Part shown: piece after piece, positions 7,798-17,480 of the stretch
Layout: each line of letters begins with the position of its first letter
How positions within the stretch are numbered: the first letter of the stretch is position 1
NCBI RefSeq assembly: GCF_012273015.1
Contig: NZ_CP050954.1
Span: 2,706,001-2,770,000, forward strand
Reading direction: 5' to 3'
DNA from: Hymenobacter sp. BT18
GTDB lineage: Bacteria; Bacteroidota; Bacteroidia; Cytophagales; Hymenobacteraceae
Length of the DNA: 64,000 bases
Position numbers and translations under genes: made by a program
Notes under the pieces: model-generated
The model's database searches: none
The model's input: the letters and a program-made list of their open reading frames with translations, nothing else
Told to the model about the DNA's origin: nothing

Positions 7798-8727
7798 CTA
7801 CTTACCAGCTACGTCCTTTCTGGGCCGCCCGCCCAGTACCACCAGCACCACGGCCACCACAATCAATGCTGCCCCGCCCAGCATTTGGGCGTTCAGTGTT
7901 TCGCCGGCAAAAGCCCAGCCCAGCAGCACGGCCACTACGGGGTTCACAAAGGCGTAGGTACCGGCCAGGGCAGGCTCTACGTGGCGCAGAAGCCAGATAT
8001 AGGCCGTGAAGCCGACGATGGAGCCGAACGTGACCAGGTAAGCATAAGCCAGCCAGGATTTTTCCGTCACGGCCCCCAGGCTGAACCCCGCGCCCTCGCC
8101 CCGCAGCAGCCCCACCACCACCATCACCAGGCCCCCACAGAGCATCTGCATCCCGCCCGACACAAAGGGAGAAGGGGCCGGCTGGTGTTTCTTGGAATAC
8201 AGGGAGCCAATGGCCCACACTAGGGCAGCTGTCAGCACGCAGATAATGCCGATGCCCTCGTGGCCGGGCAGGGCTACGTGTGAGGCCCCCGGGGTACGGG
8301 CCAGCAGGTACACGCCGGCCAGTCCGCAGCCCAGGCCCAGGGCCACCCAGGGCGTAGGCCGCGCCGAAACCCCGCTTAGCCAGCCCAGCAAGGCCAGAAA
8401 CATGGGTACGGTGGCCACCAGCAGGGCTGCCAGGCCAGTGGGAATGTATTGCTCGCCTACCGTTACCCCGCCATTGCCAAAGCCCAGCAGGCAGGTGCCG
8501 ATAACCACCGCCGTGCCCCAGCCCCGCCACGTGGGCGCCGGCTCGCCCCGCCAGCGCATAAAGCCATAGAGCAGGGCCCCCGCCAGGGTATAGCGGGTGC
8601 CGGCCATCAGGAGGGGCGGAATGGAGTCGATGGCGAACCGAATGCCCAGGTACGTGGAGCCCCAGATGATGTAAAGCGCCGCAAAAGCCAGGAGAAGGGA
8701 AGCGCGGGAAGGTGAAGAATCAGGCAT
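7798..8727 (-). CDS. EamA/DMT-family drug/metabolite transporter
   Basis: 309 residues with about ten hydrophobic helices in two homologous halves of ~145 residues. The first half opens with FAALYIIWGSTYLGIRFAID, the usual start of EamA proteins. The C-terminal half has the family segment HVEPALAGTYAFVNPVVAVL. These inner-membrane carriers export metabolites or amino acids; the substrate cannot be predicted. It is a single gene. Confidence 0.9.
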   Translation of the reverse strand: MPDSSPSRASLLLAFAALYIIWGSTYLGIRFAIDSIPPLLMAGTRYTLAGALLYGFMRWRGEPAPTWRGWGTAVVIGTCLLGFGNGGVTVGEQYIPTGLAALLVATVPMFLALLGWLSGVSARPTPWVALGLGCGLAGVYLLARTPGASHVALPGHEGIGIICVLTAALVWAIGSLYSKKHQPAPSPFVSGGMQMLCGGLVMVVVGLLRGEGAGFSLGAVTEKSWLAYAYLVTFGSIVGFTAYIWLLRHVEPALAGTYAFVNPVVAVLLGWAFAGETLNAQMLGGAALIVVAVVLVVLGGRPRKDVAGK

Positions 8728-8803
8728 GAGAAAGGCGGCGGCAAAATACGCACCCCCAAACCTACGGCAGAACGCGCTGAGCGGCTACGAACAACGGGTG
8801 CGT

Positions 8804-10777
8804 TTACTTCACGCCCTCGGTAATGCCGGGCCAGGTATCGGTGCGAAAGGGCGGGGCCGGCAGACCTTCCTGGTTGTAGAGGTTGGCAAACGGGTTGTTG
8901 CTCCAGCCATAGCGCACGGCTACCGGCGCCGCTACCTGGGGGCTCGAAAGAATGAGCGTGTTGCCTTCCAGCCGCCCCTGGGCCCACACAAACTTGCGGT
9001 CGGCCCCGGCAATGGCAAAGCTCCGGAGGGTAGGGCCGCTGGCGTCTTTCAACACCAGTCCGCTGCCCGTGTTTTTGAACGTGATGCGCACTTCCTTGCC
9101 CTGCACCTGCAGCTTATCGAAGGTGGGTCCAGCGGCTAAGACTTGCTTATCGGCGTAGGCTACCTGCCGAGCTGCCAGGGCCAGGCGGCGGCCTACTTCC
9201 TGCTTGTTGCGGGGGTGAATGTCCGTTGGGTTGCCAATGTCGATGGCGGTGGCCATACCGGTGCGCGGCAGGCTGAGCGTGCGGGCCTGGGCTTCCCGGA
9301 GCTCAGCCCACTCGTAGTCGGCGGGCTGGGGCTGGTCGGGCATAAAGTTGGCCAGCTGCACAAACAGAAATGGAAAGTCGCCCTGGCCCCAGCGCTGCCG
9401 CCAGTCCCGAATCATCGTTGGAAACAGGGTGCGGTACTGCGCGGCCCGGCCTGCGTTGCTTTCCCCCTGGTACCAGATAGCGCCTTTGATGGCATACGGG
9501 AGCAAGGGCGCAATCATGGCATTGTAGAGCACCATGGGGCTATTCTGGGCGCCGGCCGGGAAGGGGTTGCGGGGCATGGTCTGCTGATCGTAGGCTACCT
9601 GATAAGCCCAGTTGCCGGCCAGCGGCACCGTGCGGCGGCTGGTTGTGAGGGTCATGTCCTTGGCCTCCCCCCAGATGCCTCCCCCCGCGCCGTTGTCCAC
9701 CACGCGCACCGTCAGCACATTGCGGCCGGGCTTTACCAGGGCGGCTGGCACCGGGTAGCGGCGGGGCTCGTTGTAGCCGTTGGTGCCGCCAATGAAGGTG
9801 CCGTTAAACCAGGTCGAGTCGTTGTCGTCTACCTGGGCCAGGCTAAGCTGAGCGGCCTGGTTGGCTTCCTCGGCCGTGAGGGTTACTTCCTGGCGAAACC
9901 ATACCACCCCGTCAAACGCCTGCAGGCCTGGGGTGGCTTCCCAAACGCCGGGCAGGGGCATAGTAGGCCAGCTGGCCGCCGGGTAGGTCACCTCGAACCA
10001 GGCCGGGGCACCGGGCCGGTGGCCTTTATCCTGACCAGCCGGGCTGCGCCGCCAGGCCGCCACCTGGGCATCAAAGTCGGCTACCTGCTGGCTGATATCG
10101 CGCGGGTTGCTGCGGAGCTTCTCCACGGCCGGCGTAAACTCGGGCAGAGCCTTCAGAGCCTCCGCACTGGTCCACGACTCAGCGGGGGTGCCGCCCCACT
10201 CGGCCGTAATCAGCCCAATGGGCACCTGATAGCGCTGGTGCAGGTCACGGGCAAAAAAGTAGGCTACCGCCGAAAAGCCGCCGGCAGTGGCCGGGCTGCA
10301 CACCTGCCAGCCGTTGCCGCCAAACTCCGCCTGCGGCCGCGAAGCCATTACGTTGGGCACGTCAATCAGCCGAATCTGCGGGAAGGTAGCCGCGGCAATT
10401 TCCTGGGGGCCGTTGTTGGCGTCGCGTAGGGGCCACTCCATGTTCGACTGCCCCGAGGCCAGCCACACGTCGCCCACCAGAATATCGGTTAGCTCCAGGG
10501 TGTTGGTGCCTTTAATGGACATGGTGTAAGGGCCGCCGGCGGGCAGGGCGGGCAGCGTCAGTGTCCATTTGCCGGTGGCGTTGGGCTGGGTGGCGTACGT
10601 TTTACCCTGGAAAGTGAGGCTGACTTTCTCGCCCGGGGCCGCCCAGCCCCAGAGCGGCAGGTGGGCGTCGCGCTGCAGCACCATGTGGGAACCCACCAGC
10701 CGGGGCAAACGAACGGTGGCCTGAGCCGCGGAGCTTACTGCACCCAAACCAAGCAAGAGCAACAGACTACGAATCAT
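8804..10777 (-). CDS. Sialate O-acetylesterase, secreted
   Basis: 657 residues from the ATG at 10777, chosen because it gives a clean signal peptide (MIRSLLLLLGLGAVSSAAQA); the frame is open further upstream but reads into the neighbour's promoter. The SGNH-type nucleophile motif is SGQSNMEWPL near residue 110. A beta-sandwich insertion (~270-400) follows, and the catalytic DIHP motif is near 575. The enzyme removes O-acetyl groups from sialic acids or other sugars in the periplasm or outside. No sialic acid genes are next to it, so xylan or pectin acetyl groups are also possible substrates. Confidence 0.9.
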   Translation of the reverse strand: MIRSLLLLLGLGAVSSAAQATVRLPRLVGSHMVLQRDAHLPLWGWAAPGEKVSLTFQGKTYATQPNATGKWTLTLPALPAGGPYTMSIKGTNTLELTDILVGDVWLASGQSNMEWPLRDANNGPQEIAAATFPQIRLIDVPNVMASRPQAEFGGNGWQVCSPATAGGFSAVAYFFARDLHQRYQVPIGLITAEWGGTPAESWTSAEALKALPEFTPAVEKLRSNPRDISQQVADFDAQVAAWRRSPAGQDKGHRPGAPAWFEVTYPAASWPTMPLPGVWEATPGLQAFDGVVWFRQEVTLTAEEANQAAQLSLAQVDDNDSTWFNGTFIGGTNGYNEPRRYPVPAALVKPGRNVLTVRVVDNGAGGGIWGEAKDMTLTTSRRTVPLAGNWAYQVAYDQQTMPRNPFPAGAQNSPMVLYNAMIAPLLPYAIKGAIWYQGESNAGRAAQYRTLFPTMIRDWRQRWGQGDFPFLFVQLANFMPDQPQPADYEWAELREAQARTLSLPRTGMATAIDIGNPTDIHPRNKQEVGRRLALAARQVAYADKQVLAAGPTFDKLQVQGKEVRITFKNTGSGLVLKDASGPTLRSFAIAGADRKFVWAQGRLEGNTLILSSPQVAAPVAVRYGWSNNPFANLYNQEGLPAPPFRTDTWPGITEGVK

Positions 10778-10934
10778 CAATGGAAGAGCCTTTTGAACGT
10801 GGACAAACCTTTGCGCGGCCAATAGTAAGAAAAAAGCCGGCCCGCCGGCTTCGGTACCACGCAACGGGGCGCGGACGCGGGCGTCTGTTGGCGGCGCAGT
10901 ACCTTGGCTGCTATCCTTTCTTTCGTCGCTTTCC

Positions 10935-12596
10935 ATGTTCCGATACTTCCTGCCGCTGCTCCTGCTGCTGAGCCTGACTCAGGGTGCCGCGGCCCAGCTG
11001 CTCCAGCCCAAGCCCGTGGCCTCCCGGGCCGATTCCCTGCGCGGCTACCTCACGCCCCTGCGCACCTGCTACGATATCAACTACTACCACCTCGAGGTGA
11101 AGCTGGACGTGGAGAAGCGTTTCATCAGTGGCTCCAACCTGTTTCGCTTCACGGCCACCCAGGACTTCACCCGCCTGCAGTTTGATTTGTTTGCCAACCT
11201 AGCGGTGGACAAAGTGGAGTACCGGGGCCAGGCGGTGCCGTTCACCCGGGAGTTCAACGCCGTGTTCGTCACGTTTCCGCAGCCCATCCGCCAGGGGGCC
11301 AAAGACGAGTTTCGGGTGTACTACTCCGGCCAGCCCATTGTGGCCAAGAAAGCCCCCTGGGATGGGGGCTTCGTGTTCACGCAGGATGCCGCCGGCAAGC
11401 CCTGGGTAGCTACGGCCTGCCAGGGCGTGGGCGCCAGCATCTGGTGGCCCACCAAAGACCACCAGTCCGACGAGGTGGATTCCATGCTCATCAGCATCTC
11501 GGTGCCCAAGGGCCTCAAAGACGTGTCGAATGGCCGCCTGCGCAAAGTCACGAAGCTGAAGGACGGCTACACGCGCTACGACTGGTTTGTGAACAACCCC
11601 ATCAACAACTACGACGTGGCCCTGAACGTGGGCGACTACCGGCGCTTCAGCGGGGGCACCTACACCGGGGAGAAGGGCCCGCTCACCCTCGACTACTGGG
11701 TGCTGCCCGAAAACCTGGCCAAAGCCAAAAAGCACTTCGCCGCCAACGTGCCGCCCATGTTCAAGGCGTTTGAGTACTGGTTTGGGCCCTACCCGTTTTA
11801 TGAAGATGGCTACAAGCTGGTGGACGCGCCCCACCTGGGCATGGAGCACCAGAGCGCCGTGGCTTACGGCAACAAGTACCAGAATGGCTACCTCGGCCAG
11901 GACCGCTCCGACACCGGCTACGGCAGCCAGTGGGACTTCATTATCATCCACGAAAGCGGCCACGAGTGGTTTGGTAACAACATCACCAGCCAGGACATTG
12001 CCGATATGTGGGTACACGAAGGCTTCACCACGTACTCCGAGGCTATGTTCGTGGAAAGCACCGCCGGCCCGGCCGCGGCCGCCGACTACATTCACGGCTC
12101 CCGCAAGTGGATTCGCAACGACCAGCCCATCATCGGGCCGTACGGGGTAAACCAGGAAGGCTCCGGCGACATGTACCCCAAGGGCTCGGCTCTGCTGCAC
12201 ATGCTGCGCCTCACCGTAAACGACGACGCAAAGTGGCGCCAGATGCTGCGCGGCCTAAGCCAGACGTTCTACCACCAAACCGTGACCACGGAGCAGGTGG
12301 TGAGCTACCTCAACCAGCAAAGCGGCCAGAACCTTACGCCCATCATCAACCAGTACCTGCGCCACCCCAACGTGCCCACCCTGGAAGTGCGCTTCACCCC
12401 CGACGGCAAAACCCTGGCCCGCTGGATTGCCGACGTGCCGGACTTTGCCATGCCCGTGCGCGTGCGGGCCCGCGGCGGCGAGTACCGCACTATTACGCCT
12501 ACCCGCAACTTCCAGCCCGTGGAGCTGCCCGGCATCACCCGCGAAAACCTCGAAGCCGACACCCAGAACTACTACATCGGGGTGCTGGTGGAATAG
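10935..12596 (+). CDS. M1-family zinc aminopeptidase, secreted, compact form
   Basis: 553 residues with a signal peptide (MFRYFLPLLLLLSLTQGAAA). The zinc site is HESGH at residues 339-343, followed by the third ligand in VHEGFTTYSEAM. The substrate motif that usually reads GAMEN appears as LGMEHQ near residue 300. An N-terminal beta domain covers ~45-230. The protein is shorter than classical aminopeptidase N because it lacks the long C-terminal helical domain, as in many Bacteroidota M1 peptidases. It is divergent from the esterase gene, with ~157 bases between the start codons. Confidence 0.92.
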   Translation: MFRYFLPLLLLLSLTQGAAAQLLQPKPVASRADSLRGYLTPLRTCYDINYYHLEVKLDVEKRFISGSNLFRFTATQDFTRLQFDLFANLAVDKVEYRGQAVPFTREFNAVFVTFPQPIRQGAKDEFRVYYSGQPIVAKKAPWDGGFVFTQDAAGKPWVATACQGVGASIWWPTKDHQSDEVDSMLISISVPKGLKDVSNGRLRKVTKLKDGYTRYDWFVNNPINNYDVALNVGDYRRFSGGTYTGEKGPLTLDYWVLPENLAKAKKHFAANVPPMFKAFEYWFGPYPFYEDGYKLVDAPHLGMEHQSAVAYGNKYQNGYLGQDRSDTGYGSQWDFIIIHESGHEWFGNNITSQDIADMWVHEGFTTYSEAMFVESTAGPAAAADYIHGSRKWIRNDQPIIGPYGVNQEGSGDMYPKGSALLHMLRLTVNDDAKWRQMLRGLSQTFYHQTVTTEQVVSYLNQQSGQNLTPIINQYLRHPNVPTLEVRFTPDGKTLARWIADVPDFAMPVRVRARGGEYRTITPTRNFQPVELPGITRENLEADTQNYYIGVLVE

Positions 12597-12662
12597 GTTG
12601 AGGGGCGGGCGGCAAGCCGGCAGAAGTTGTAGTATTGCCCCCTCGTTTCCCTTACCCTTCCG

Positions 12663-14192
12663 ATGATAAGAACTGCTTTACTCGTTGTTCTGTGCTTTTG
12701 CACCGCCGTGGCCCAGGCGGCTTCCGGTTTTGCCAACCTCAAGCAAGGCCCCCACGGCGTGGGTTTCCGCGTGGTGCAGCAATTCGATTACGCCCGGGCC
12801 TATAAAGACCTTACCGATGCCGTAACCGGGAAACCGACCACCGGCGAGCTGGCCCGGCCCATCCAAACGCTGGTGTGGTATCCTGCCCAGAAAGGCGGCA
12901 CCGCCATCCGCTACGCCGATTACCTGCGCACGGAAGCCACCGACGAAACCTTTACCCGTACCGATGCCGAAACCGCCGCTTTCTTGGCCGACAAGCTGCA
13001 GTGGGCCGCCGCGCAGGTAGGCCAGAAGCAAGCCCAACAGCTCTTCGATCAGCGCATGTGGGCCGTGCGGAATGCCCCAGCCGTGGCGGGCAAGTTTCCG
13101 GTGGTGATTTATGCGGCCGGCGGCGGGGGCACGGCCCACGAAGCTGCCGATCTGTGCGAATACCTCGCCAGCCAGGGCTACGTGGTGCTGGCCAGCCGCA
13201 GCTTGGGTACGCACACCAAGGATATGAACTTCGACGCCGAAGGACTTGGCACACAAGCGCGGGATATTCAATTTCTGCTGTCGTACGCTCACACCCTGCC
13301 GCAGGCCGATATGGACCACGTGGCCGCTGCCGGCTGGAGCTGGGGCGGCCTGGCCAACGCGCTGGCAGCTACGCAGGATGCGCGCATCAGCGCCATCGTC
13401 AGCTTTGATGGCACCAAAGCCCAGGAGGATACCAAACCCGTGTCCCGCGTGCGCCTGACCATACCGTGGCTCTACGTGCAGCGCCGCTCCGAGTCGGTGC
13501 GCGAGCTGAGTGCCAAAGGCATGGAAACGACGGGCATCCTGCTGAACGAAGCCAGGTATGCGGACCTCTATCACATGGTCATGAACCCGATGGAGCACAT
13601 CGACTTTTCTTCCATTGCCCTGCGCGTAGCCGGACCGGCGCACTTCACAGAGTACTCCCGCGCTGAGGTAGAAGCCGCCTACCACTGGACCTGCCGCTAC
13701 ACCCTCGAATTTCTTAACGCCACCCTGAAAGACGACGCCACCGGCCGCCAGTTTCTGGACCGTACACCCACCCAGAACGGTGTGCCGACGCATATGGCCC
13801 GCCTCGACCACCTGCCCGCCCGCCGTGGTCCCCTGCCCACGCAGGCTGGCTTTGCGGCGGCCCTGGCCCAGCAAGGTTTCGACAAAGCCCTGGAAATCTA
13901 CCACCGCCTGCAGCAGCAGGAACCTGCATTTGCCTTGTCGGAAGGTACGCTGAATAGCTGGGGCTACCAGCTTATGCGCGAGGCCCGCGACCTGCCCGCC
14001 GCCCGGGCCATCTTCGCCCTGGGCACGGAGCTCTACCCCAACGACGCCAACCTCTTCGACTCGCTGGGAGAAGCCGATGAAAACAGCAAGGACATCCAAG
14101 CGGCCATTACGCACTACCGCCGCTCTCTGGAGCTGAACCCCGCCAACCACAACGCCCGCCAGCGCCTGCAGGCCCTCGGCGGGCCCCGGTAA
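12663..14192 (+). CDS. Secreted alpha/beta hydrolase with C-terminal TPR repeats
   Basis: 509 residues with a signal peptide ending near AQA (20). The hydrolase core has the oxyanion region VVIYAAGGGGTAHE near 147 and the nucleophile elbow AAGWSWGG near 220, with an Asp in SFDGTK near 247 and a likely catalytic His in MEHIDF near 313. From ~395 on the sequence becomes helical with tetratricopeptide units (LYPNDANLFDSLGE, LELNPANHNARQRL). It resembles dienelactone-hydrolase-type or lipase-like secreted proteins with TPR tails; the substrate is unknown. Confidence 0.82.
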   Translation: MIRTALLVVLCFCTAVAQAASGFANLKQGPHGVGFRVVQQFDYARAYKDLTDAVTGKPTTGELARPIQTLVWYPAQKGGTAIRYADYLRTEATDETFTRTDAETAAFLADKLQWAAAQVGQKQAQQLFDQRMWAVRNAPAVAGKFPVVIYAAGGGGTAHEAADLCEYLASQGYVVLASRSLGTHTKDMNFDAEGLGTQARDIQFLLSYAHTLPQADMDHVAAAGWSWGGLANALAATQDARISAIVSFDGTKAQEDTKPVSRVRLTIPWLYVQRRSESVRELSAKGMETTGILLNEARYADLYHMVMNPMEHIDFSSIALRVAGPAHFTEYSRAEVEAAYHWTCRYTLEFLNATLKDDATGRQFLDRTPTQNGVPTHMARLDHLPARRGPLPTQAGFAAALAQQGFDKALEIYHRLQQQEPAFALSEGTLNSWGYQLMREARDLPAARAIFALGTELYPNDANLFDSLGEADENSKDIQAAITHYRRSLELNPANHNARQRLQALGGPR

Positions 14193-14235
14193 GGTGGAGT
14201 GGACCAGGTAAGCAAAACCGGAAAAAAGGCTGTTG

Positions 14236-14327
14236 TCCTGAGCGCAGCGAAGGACCTTATCCCGGTAGCACAGGTCGTTGTTACGTCTTATGTTTGGCTG
14301 GTATAAGGTCCTTCGCTGCGCTCAGGA
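14236..14327. repeat. Inverted repeat with 25-base perfect arms
   Basis: The left arm 14236-14260 and right arm 14303-14327 are perfect reverse complements of 25 bases, separated by 42 bases. The arm contains CTGAGCGCAGCGAAGGACC, a sequence type I recall as a common dispersed repeat in Hymenobacter genomes. It sits between the hydrolase gene and lpd. It is probably a non-autonomous mobile palindrome or a degenerate terminator; there is no long T-run. Confidence 0.8.
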
Positions 14328-14373
14328 TGACAGTTGTTTTTAAAAACGCGACACTTCCCAAATTCACCTTCCG

Positions 14374-14381
14374 TACCTTCG
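14374..14381 (+). promoter_or_regulatory. Possible -7 element (TACCTTCG) for lpd
   Basis: A one-mismatch form of TAnnTTTG, 33 bases before the lpd ATG, at a sensible distance for a promoter. No TTG box is obvious. Confidence 0.35.
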
Positions 14382-14414
14382 CCCGTAGTTGATTCTCACT
14401 GAATTCATCGTAGC

Positions 14415-15821
14415 ATGAACCAATACGACGTCACCGTCATCGGCTCCGGGCCCGGCGGCTATGTAGCAGCCATCCGCTGCGCCCAGCTGGGCCTCAAAAC
14501 CGCCCTCATCGAGAAGTACGACACCCTGGGCGGTACCTGCCTCAACGTAGGCTGCATTCCCAGCAAGGCCCTGCTCGACTCGACGGAGCACTACCACAAC
14601 GCCGCGCACACCTTCAAGGAGCACGGCATTGAGCTGAGCGACCTGCAGATCAACATGAACCAGCTCATCGACCGCAAAAACGGGGTGGTGAAGGCCAATA
14701 CCGACGGGATTCAGTTCCTGATGAAGAAAAACAAGATTGACGTCCTGCACGGCGTCGGCTCGTTTGTCGATAAGAACCACATCAGCATTGCGCCCACCGC
14801 CGGCGGTGAGGCCCAGCAGATTGAGACCAAGAACGTCATCATTGCTACGGGCTCCAAGCCCACGGTGCTGCCCTTCATCCAGCAGGACAAGCAGCGCATC
14901 ATCACCTCCACCGAGGCCCTGAATATCCGCGAAGTGCCCAAGCACATGATTGTGATTGGCGGCGGCGTCATCGGGCTGGAAATGGCCTCGGTGTACGCCC
15001 GCCTCGGCGCGAAAGTGTCGGTGGTGGAGTTCCTGGACTCGCTCATCCCCACCATGGACCGCGGCCTGGGCAAGGAGCTCAAGCGCATCCTGGGCAAAAT
15101 CGGCATTGAGTTCTTCCTGAGCCATAAAGTGACCGGCGCCACCCGCGAGGGCGACACCGTGACGGTAACCGCGACCAACCCCAAGGGCGAGGAAGTGAAG
15201 TTTGAGGGCGACTACTGCCTGGTAGCCGTGGGCCGCTCCCCCTACACCGCGGGCCTGAACCTGGAAGCTGCCGGTGTGCAGATGGAAGAGCGCGGCCGCA
15301 TCAAGGTCGATGAGCACCTGCAAACCTCCGTGCCCGGCATCTACGCCATCGGCGACGTGATTCGCGGCGCTATGCTGGCCCACAAGGCCGAGGAAGAAGG
15401 CGTGTTCGTGGCCGAAACCATTGCCGGCCAGAAGCCCCACATCAACTACCTGCTCATCCCCGGCGTGGTGTACACCTGGCCCGAAGTAGCCGGGGTGGGC
15501 TACACCGAAGAGCAGCTGAAGGAGCAGGGCAAAGCCTACAAAACCGGCTCGTTCCCGTTCCGTGCCTCGGGCCGCGCCCGCGCCTCCATGGACCTCGACG
15601 GCTTCGTGAAAGTGCTGGCCGACAAGGAAACCGACGAAATCCTGGGCGTACACATGATTGGCCCCCGCATTGCCGACCTCATTGCCGAAGCTGTAACGGC
15701 CATGGAGTTCCGCGCCTCCGCCGAGGACGTAGCCCGCATGAGCCACGCCCACCCAACCTACGCCGAAGCCATGAAGGAAGCCTGCCTCGCCGCCACGGAG
15801 AACCGGGCCATTCACATGTAA
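14415..15821 (+). CDS. lpdA: Dihydrolipoyl dehydrogenase
   Basis: 468 residues, the normal length. The E3 subunit of 2-oxoacid dehydrogenase complexes reoxidises dihydrolipoamide with NAD+. FAD site VIGSGPGGY at residues 8-16, redox-active disulfide Cys42/Cys47 (GGTCLNVGC), NAD motif VIGGGVIGLEMA near 180, second FAD motif YAIGDV near 313, and the C-terminal active-site HAHPTYAEA near 445. No E1/E2 genes are adjacent. A bidirectional terminator follows. Confidence 0.96.
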   Translation: MNQYDVTVIGSGPGGYVAAIRCAQLGLKTALIEKYDTLGGTCLNVGCIPSKALLDSTEHYHNAAHTFKEHGIELSDLQINMNQLIDRKNGVVKANTDGIQFLMKKNKIDVLHGVGSFVDKNHISIAPTAGGEAQQIETKNVIIATGSKPTVLPFIQQDKQRIITSTEALNIREVPKHMIVIGGGVIGLEMASVYARLGAKVSVVEFLDSLIPTMDRGLGKELKRILGKIGIEFFLSHKVTGATREGDTVTVTATNPKGEEVKFEGDYCLVAVGRSPYTAGLNLEAAGVQMEERGRIKVDEHLQTSVPGIYAIGDVIRGAMLAHKAEEEGVFVAETIAGQKPHINYLLIPGVVYTWPEVAGVGYTEEQLKEQGKAYKTGSFPFRASGRARASMDLDGFVKVLADKETDEILGVHMIGPRIADLIAEAVTAMEFRASAEDVARMSHAHPTYAEAMKEACLAATENRAIHM

Positions 15822-15848
15822 GCCCAAAACGGCTCAGCATTGCAGAAG

Positions 15849-15892
15849 AACGTCATGCTGAGCGGAACGTAGTGAAGCCGAAGCATCTCTAC
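15849..15892 (+). repeat. Single arm of a Hymenobacter-type dispersed repeat
   Basis: The sequence CGTCATGCTGAGCGGAACGT followed by GAAGCATCTCTACC resembles a dispersed repeat I know from Hymenobacter intergenic regions. It is related in style to the arms at 14236 (CTGAGCG...GAAG). No second arm is visible here. Confidence 0.5.
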
Positions 15893-15910
15893 CGCTTCGT
15901 TGCTCAATCA

Positions 15911-15949
15911 AAAAAGCGGCTGAAACTCCCGGGAGCTTCAGCCGCTTTT
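15911..15949. terminator. Bidirectional terminator hairpin
   Basis: The long stem AAAAGCGGCTGAA...TTCAGCCGCTTTT encloses a further CTCCC/GGGAG stem. It separates convergent lpd and the DUF5694 gene. The outer stem is the same sequence as in the terminator at 30186. Confidence 0.88.
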
Positions 15950-15972
15950 GCGTTGGCAGCAGGCGGGCGGTG

Positions 15973-16821
15973 CTACTTCAGCACGTCCTTCAACTCCTTG
16001 AGCTGGAAGCGCGAATCGTACTGGGCAAATTCGCGCATCATGGCGGTGTGGGCCGAGCCCGCCAGCACCAGCACGCGCTGGTCGGTGGGCTCCACGGTTT
16101 TCTGCACCACCGAGTACATGTAGAGGTTGCGCCGGTACCACTCCGACACCAGCCAAGACCCGGCAAAGCTCTCCACGCTGCCGGCTTTGTTGAGCATGTC
16201 CAGGTAGGCGCCTTTGTTTTCACGCATGCTGGCGGGGGTATTGAAGTCGAGCAGGAGCTGGGTGAGGGTGAGCGTGCTGAGCTTCCGGTTTTGGTCGGCT
16301 TCCACTTTTTTGAATAGCTCGCCGATGCGCTGCTGCAGGGCTTCCTGGTGAGCCTGCTGCATAGCCTTCTGCACGCTATCGAAGGGGAACGTGGTTTTCA
16401 GGTAGTCGAAGGCGTACACGCGGCGCAGGCCCGCTTTCTTGGCGGTGCGGAAGGCCAGCTGGATAATCTCGTTTTTCAGGTAAAAGTCGCGCTGACCGGG
16501 CTGGGGATATTTGGCTTGAATGGCCTGCTCGTACTGCCCGCCCAGGTAGAGCTTGTAAAGCGCGTCGAGCTCGGCCTGGTTGTTCCAGTCCCACTCCACA
16601 AACACCTTATCGGGGTGCCACTGGCTGAGGCGGTTGGTCATGGTCTCCAGCTCGGCCTGGGCCTTAGGCGCCAGCACATCGAAGGATTTCGTCTTGACGA
16701 TATCGGCACCGGGGTTGTGGAAGTGGAAGGTGCCCAGCAGCAGCAGCTCGGCGGGCTTGTTTTGGGCGGTGGCTCCCAGGGCCAGGAAGAGGCTGCTGAG
16801 CAGGAGCAGAAGTGTTTTCAT
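15973..16821 (-). CDS. DUF5694 secreted protein
   Basis: 282 residues from the ATG at 16821, chosen because it gives a signal peptide (MKTLLLLLSSLFLALGATAQ). The frame is open upstream, but a promoter-like TACCTTGC on the minus strand (16840-16847) lies between. The start of the mature part, LLLLGTFHFHNPGAD, and the segment VFVEWDWNNQAELD match the DUF5694 family, which looks like a TraB/haem-binding-like fold with H and E residues near the N-terminus. Periplasmic or surface; function unknown. Confidence 0.8.
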   Translation of the reverse strand: MKTLLLLLSSLFLALGATAQNKPAELLLLGTFHFHNPGADIVKTKSFDVLAPKAQAELETMTNRLSQWHPDKVFVEWDWNNQAELDALYKLYLGGQYEQAIQAKYPQPGQRDFYLKNEIIQLAFRTAKKAGLRRVYAFDYLKTTFPFDSVQKAMQQAHQEALQQRIGELFKKVEADQNRKLSTLTLTQLLLDFNTPASMRENKGAYLDMLNKAGSVESFAGSWLVSEWYRRNLYMYSVVQKTVEPTDQRVLVLAGSAHTAMMREFAQYDSRFQLKELKDVLK

Positions 16822-16974
16822 AGCTTGTCTTAAAGAGGCTGCAAGGTAGAGCCCCTTCGGCAGATGCTTGATTTCCAGCAAGCCACATAATGATGTAGTT
16901 AAGGGACTATTCAGGGGTAACTGTGCTGGATAGAAGCGGTGCTTTGTCAAAAAATCAGCTTGACTACGTGCAGT

Positions 16975-17480
16975 AATTTGTTCGGTCCACGCGTCATCTA
17001 CGGAGTTCAGGTTGTCGGCCAGGGTTTTGCCTTCGCTCTTCAGCGGGCCGTAGTCGGCCCCGATGATGATAGTGGGGGCAGGCGCTGCAGGTTAGCGGCC
17101 ACCAGGTTGATGCACGGGTCTTGGCCATCGGCAGGGGGGGCGCAGGTAGTTTTTGAAGAACCACTCCATGCCGGCCTTGTTGAGCGGCGCTGTTTCTTGG
17201 CTGGCTTGGTACGAGGGCCTGTTGGTAGTGGCACCGGCAGTGGGGTAGACCAGCAGCTGGTACTTGGGCAGGGCTACTTTCTGGTCGCGGGCCTGCCGGC
17301 TCACGGCGCAGGCCAAGCCACCGCGCTGGCACTTTCGCCCGTCACCGCCAAACTGTTGGCGTCGCCCTTGATGCTGGGGGCATTCTTCAGCGCCCACGGG
17401 TAGGCGGCAAAGGCGTCGTCGTGGGGGCCGGGCACTTATGCTCGGGGCCTTTGCGGTACGCCACCGCCACCACTACGCCA
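16975..17480 (-). pseudogene. Decayed alpha/beta hydrolase (HSL/acetyl-esterase type)
   Basis: Three minus-strand frames carry consecutive pieces of one hydrolase: AVAYRKGPEHK, then FAAYPWALKNAPSIKGDANS with VTGESA, then CAVSRQARDQKVALPKYQLL and GMEWFFKNYLR, then NLQRLPP and LADNLNS. The order matches the family that has HGGG, YR.APEH, GESAGG and the G.D.L region, but at least three frameshifts separate the pieces, the oxyanion HGGG segment is missing at the 5' side and the catalytic His segment at the 3' side. The GGNLA of the nucleophile elbow is also damaged. Confidence 0.75.

Noticed and set aside
8804..10936. Longer start for the sialate O-acetylesterase (frame open to 10936).
   Set aside because: The extra 53 residues lie before a clear signal peptide and run into the divergent peptidase start, so the ATG at 10777 was used.
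16939..17403. Plus-strand ORF of 154 codons over the decayed hydrolase.
   Set aside because: The minus strand carries recognisable hydrolase fragments in order; the plus frame has no motif.
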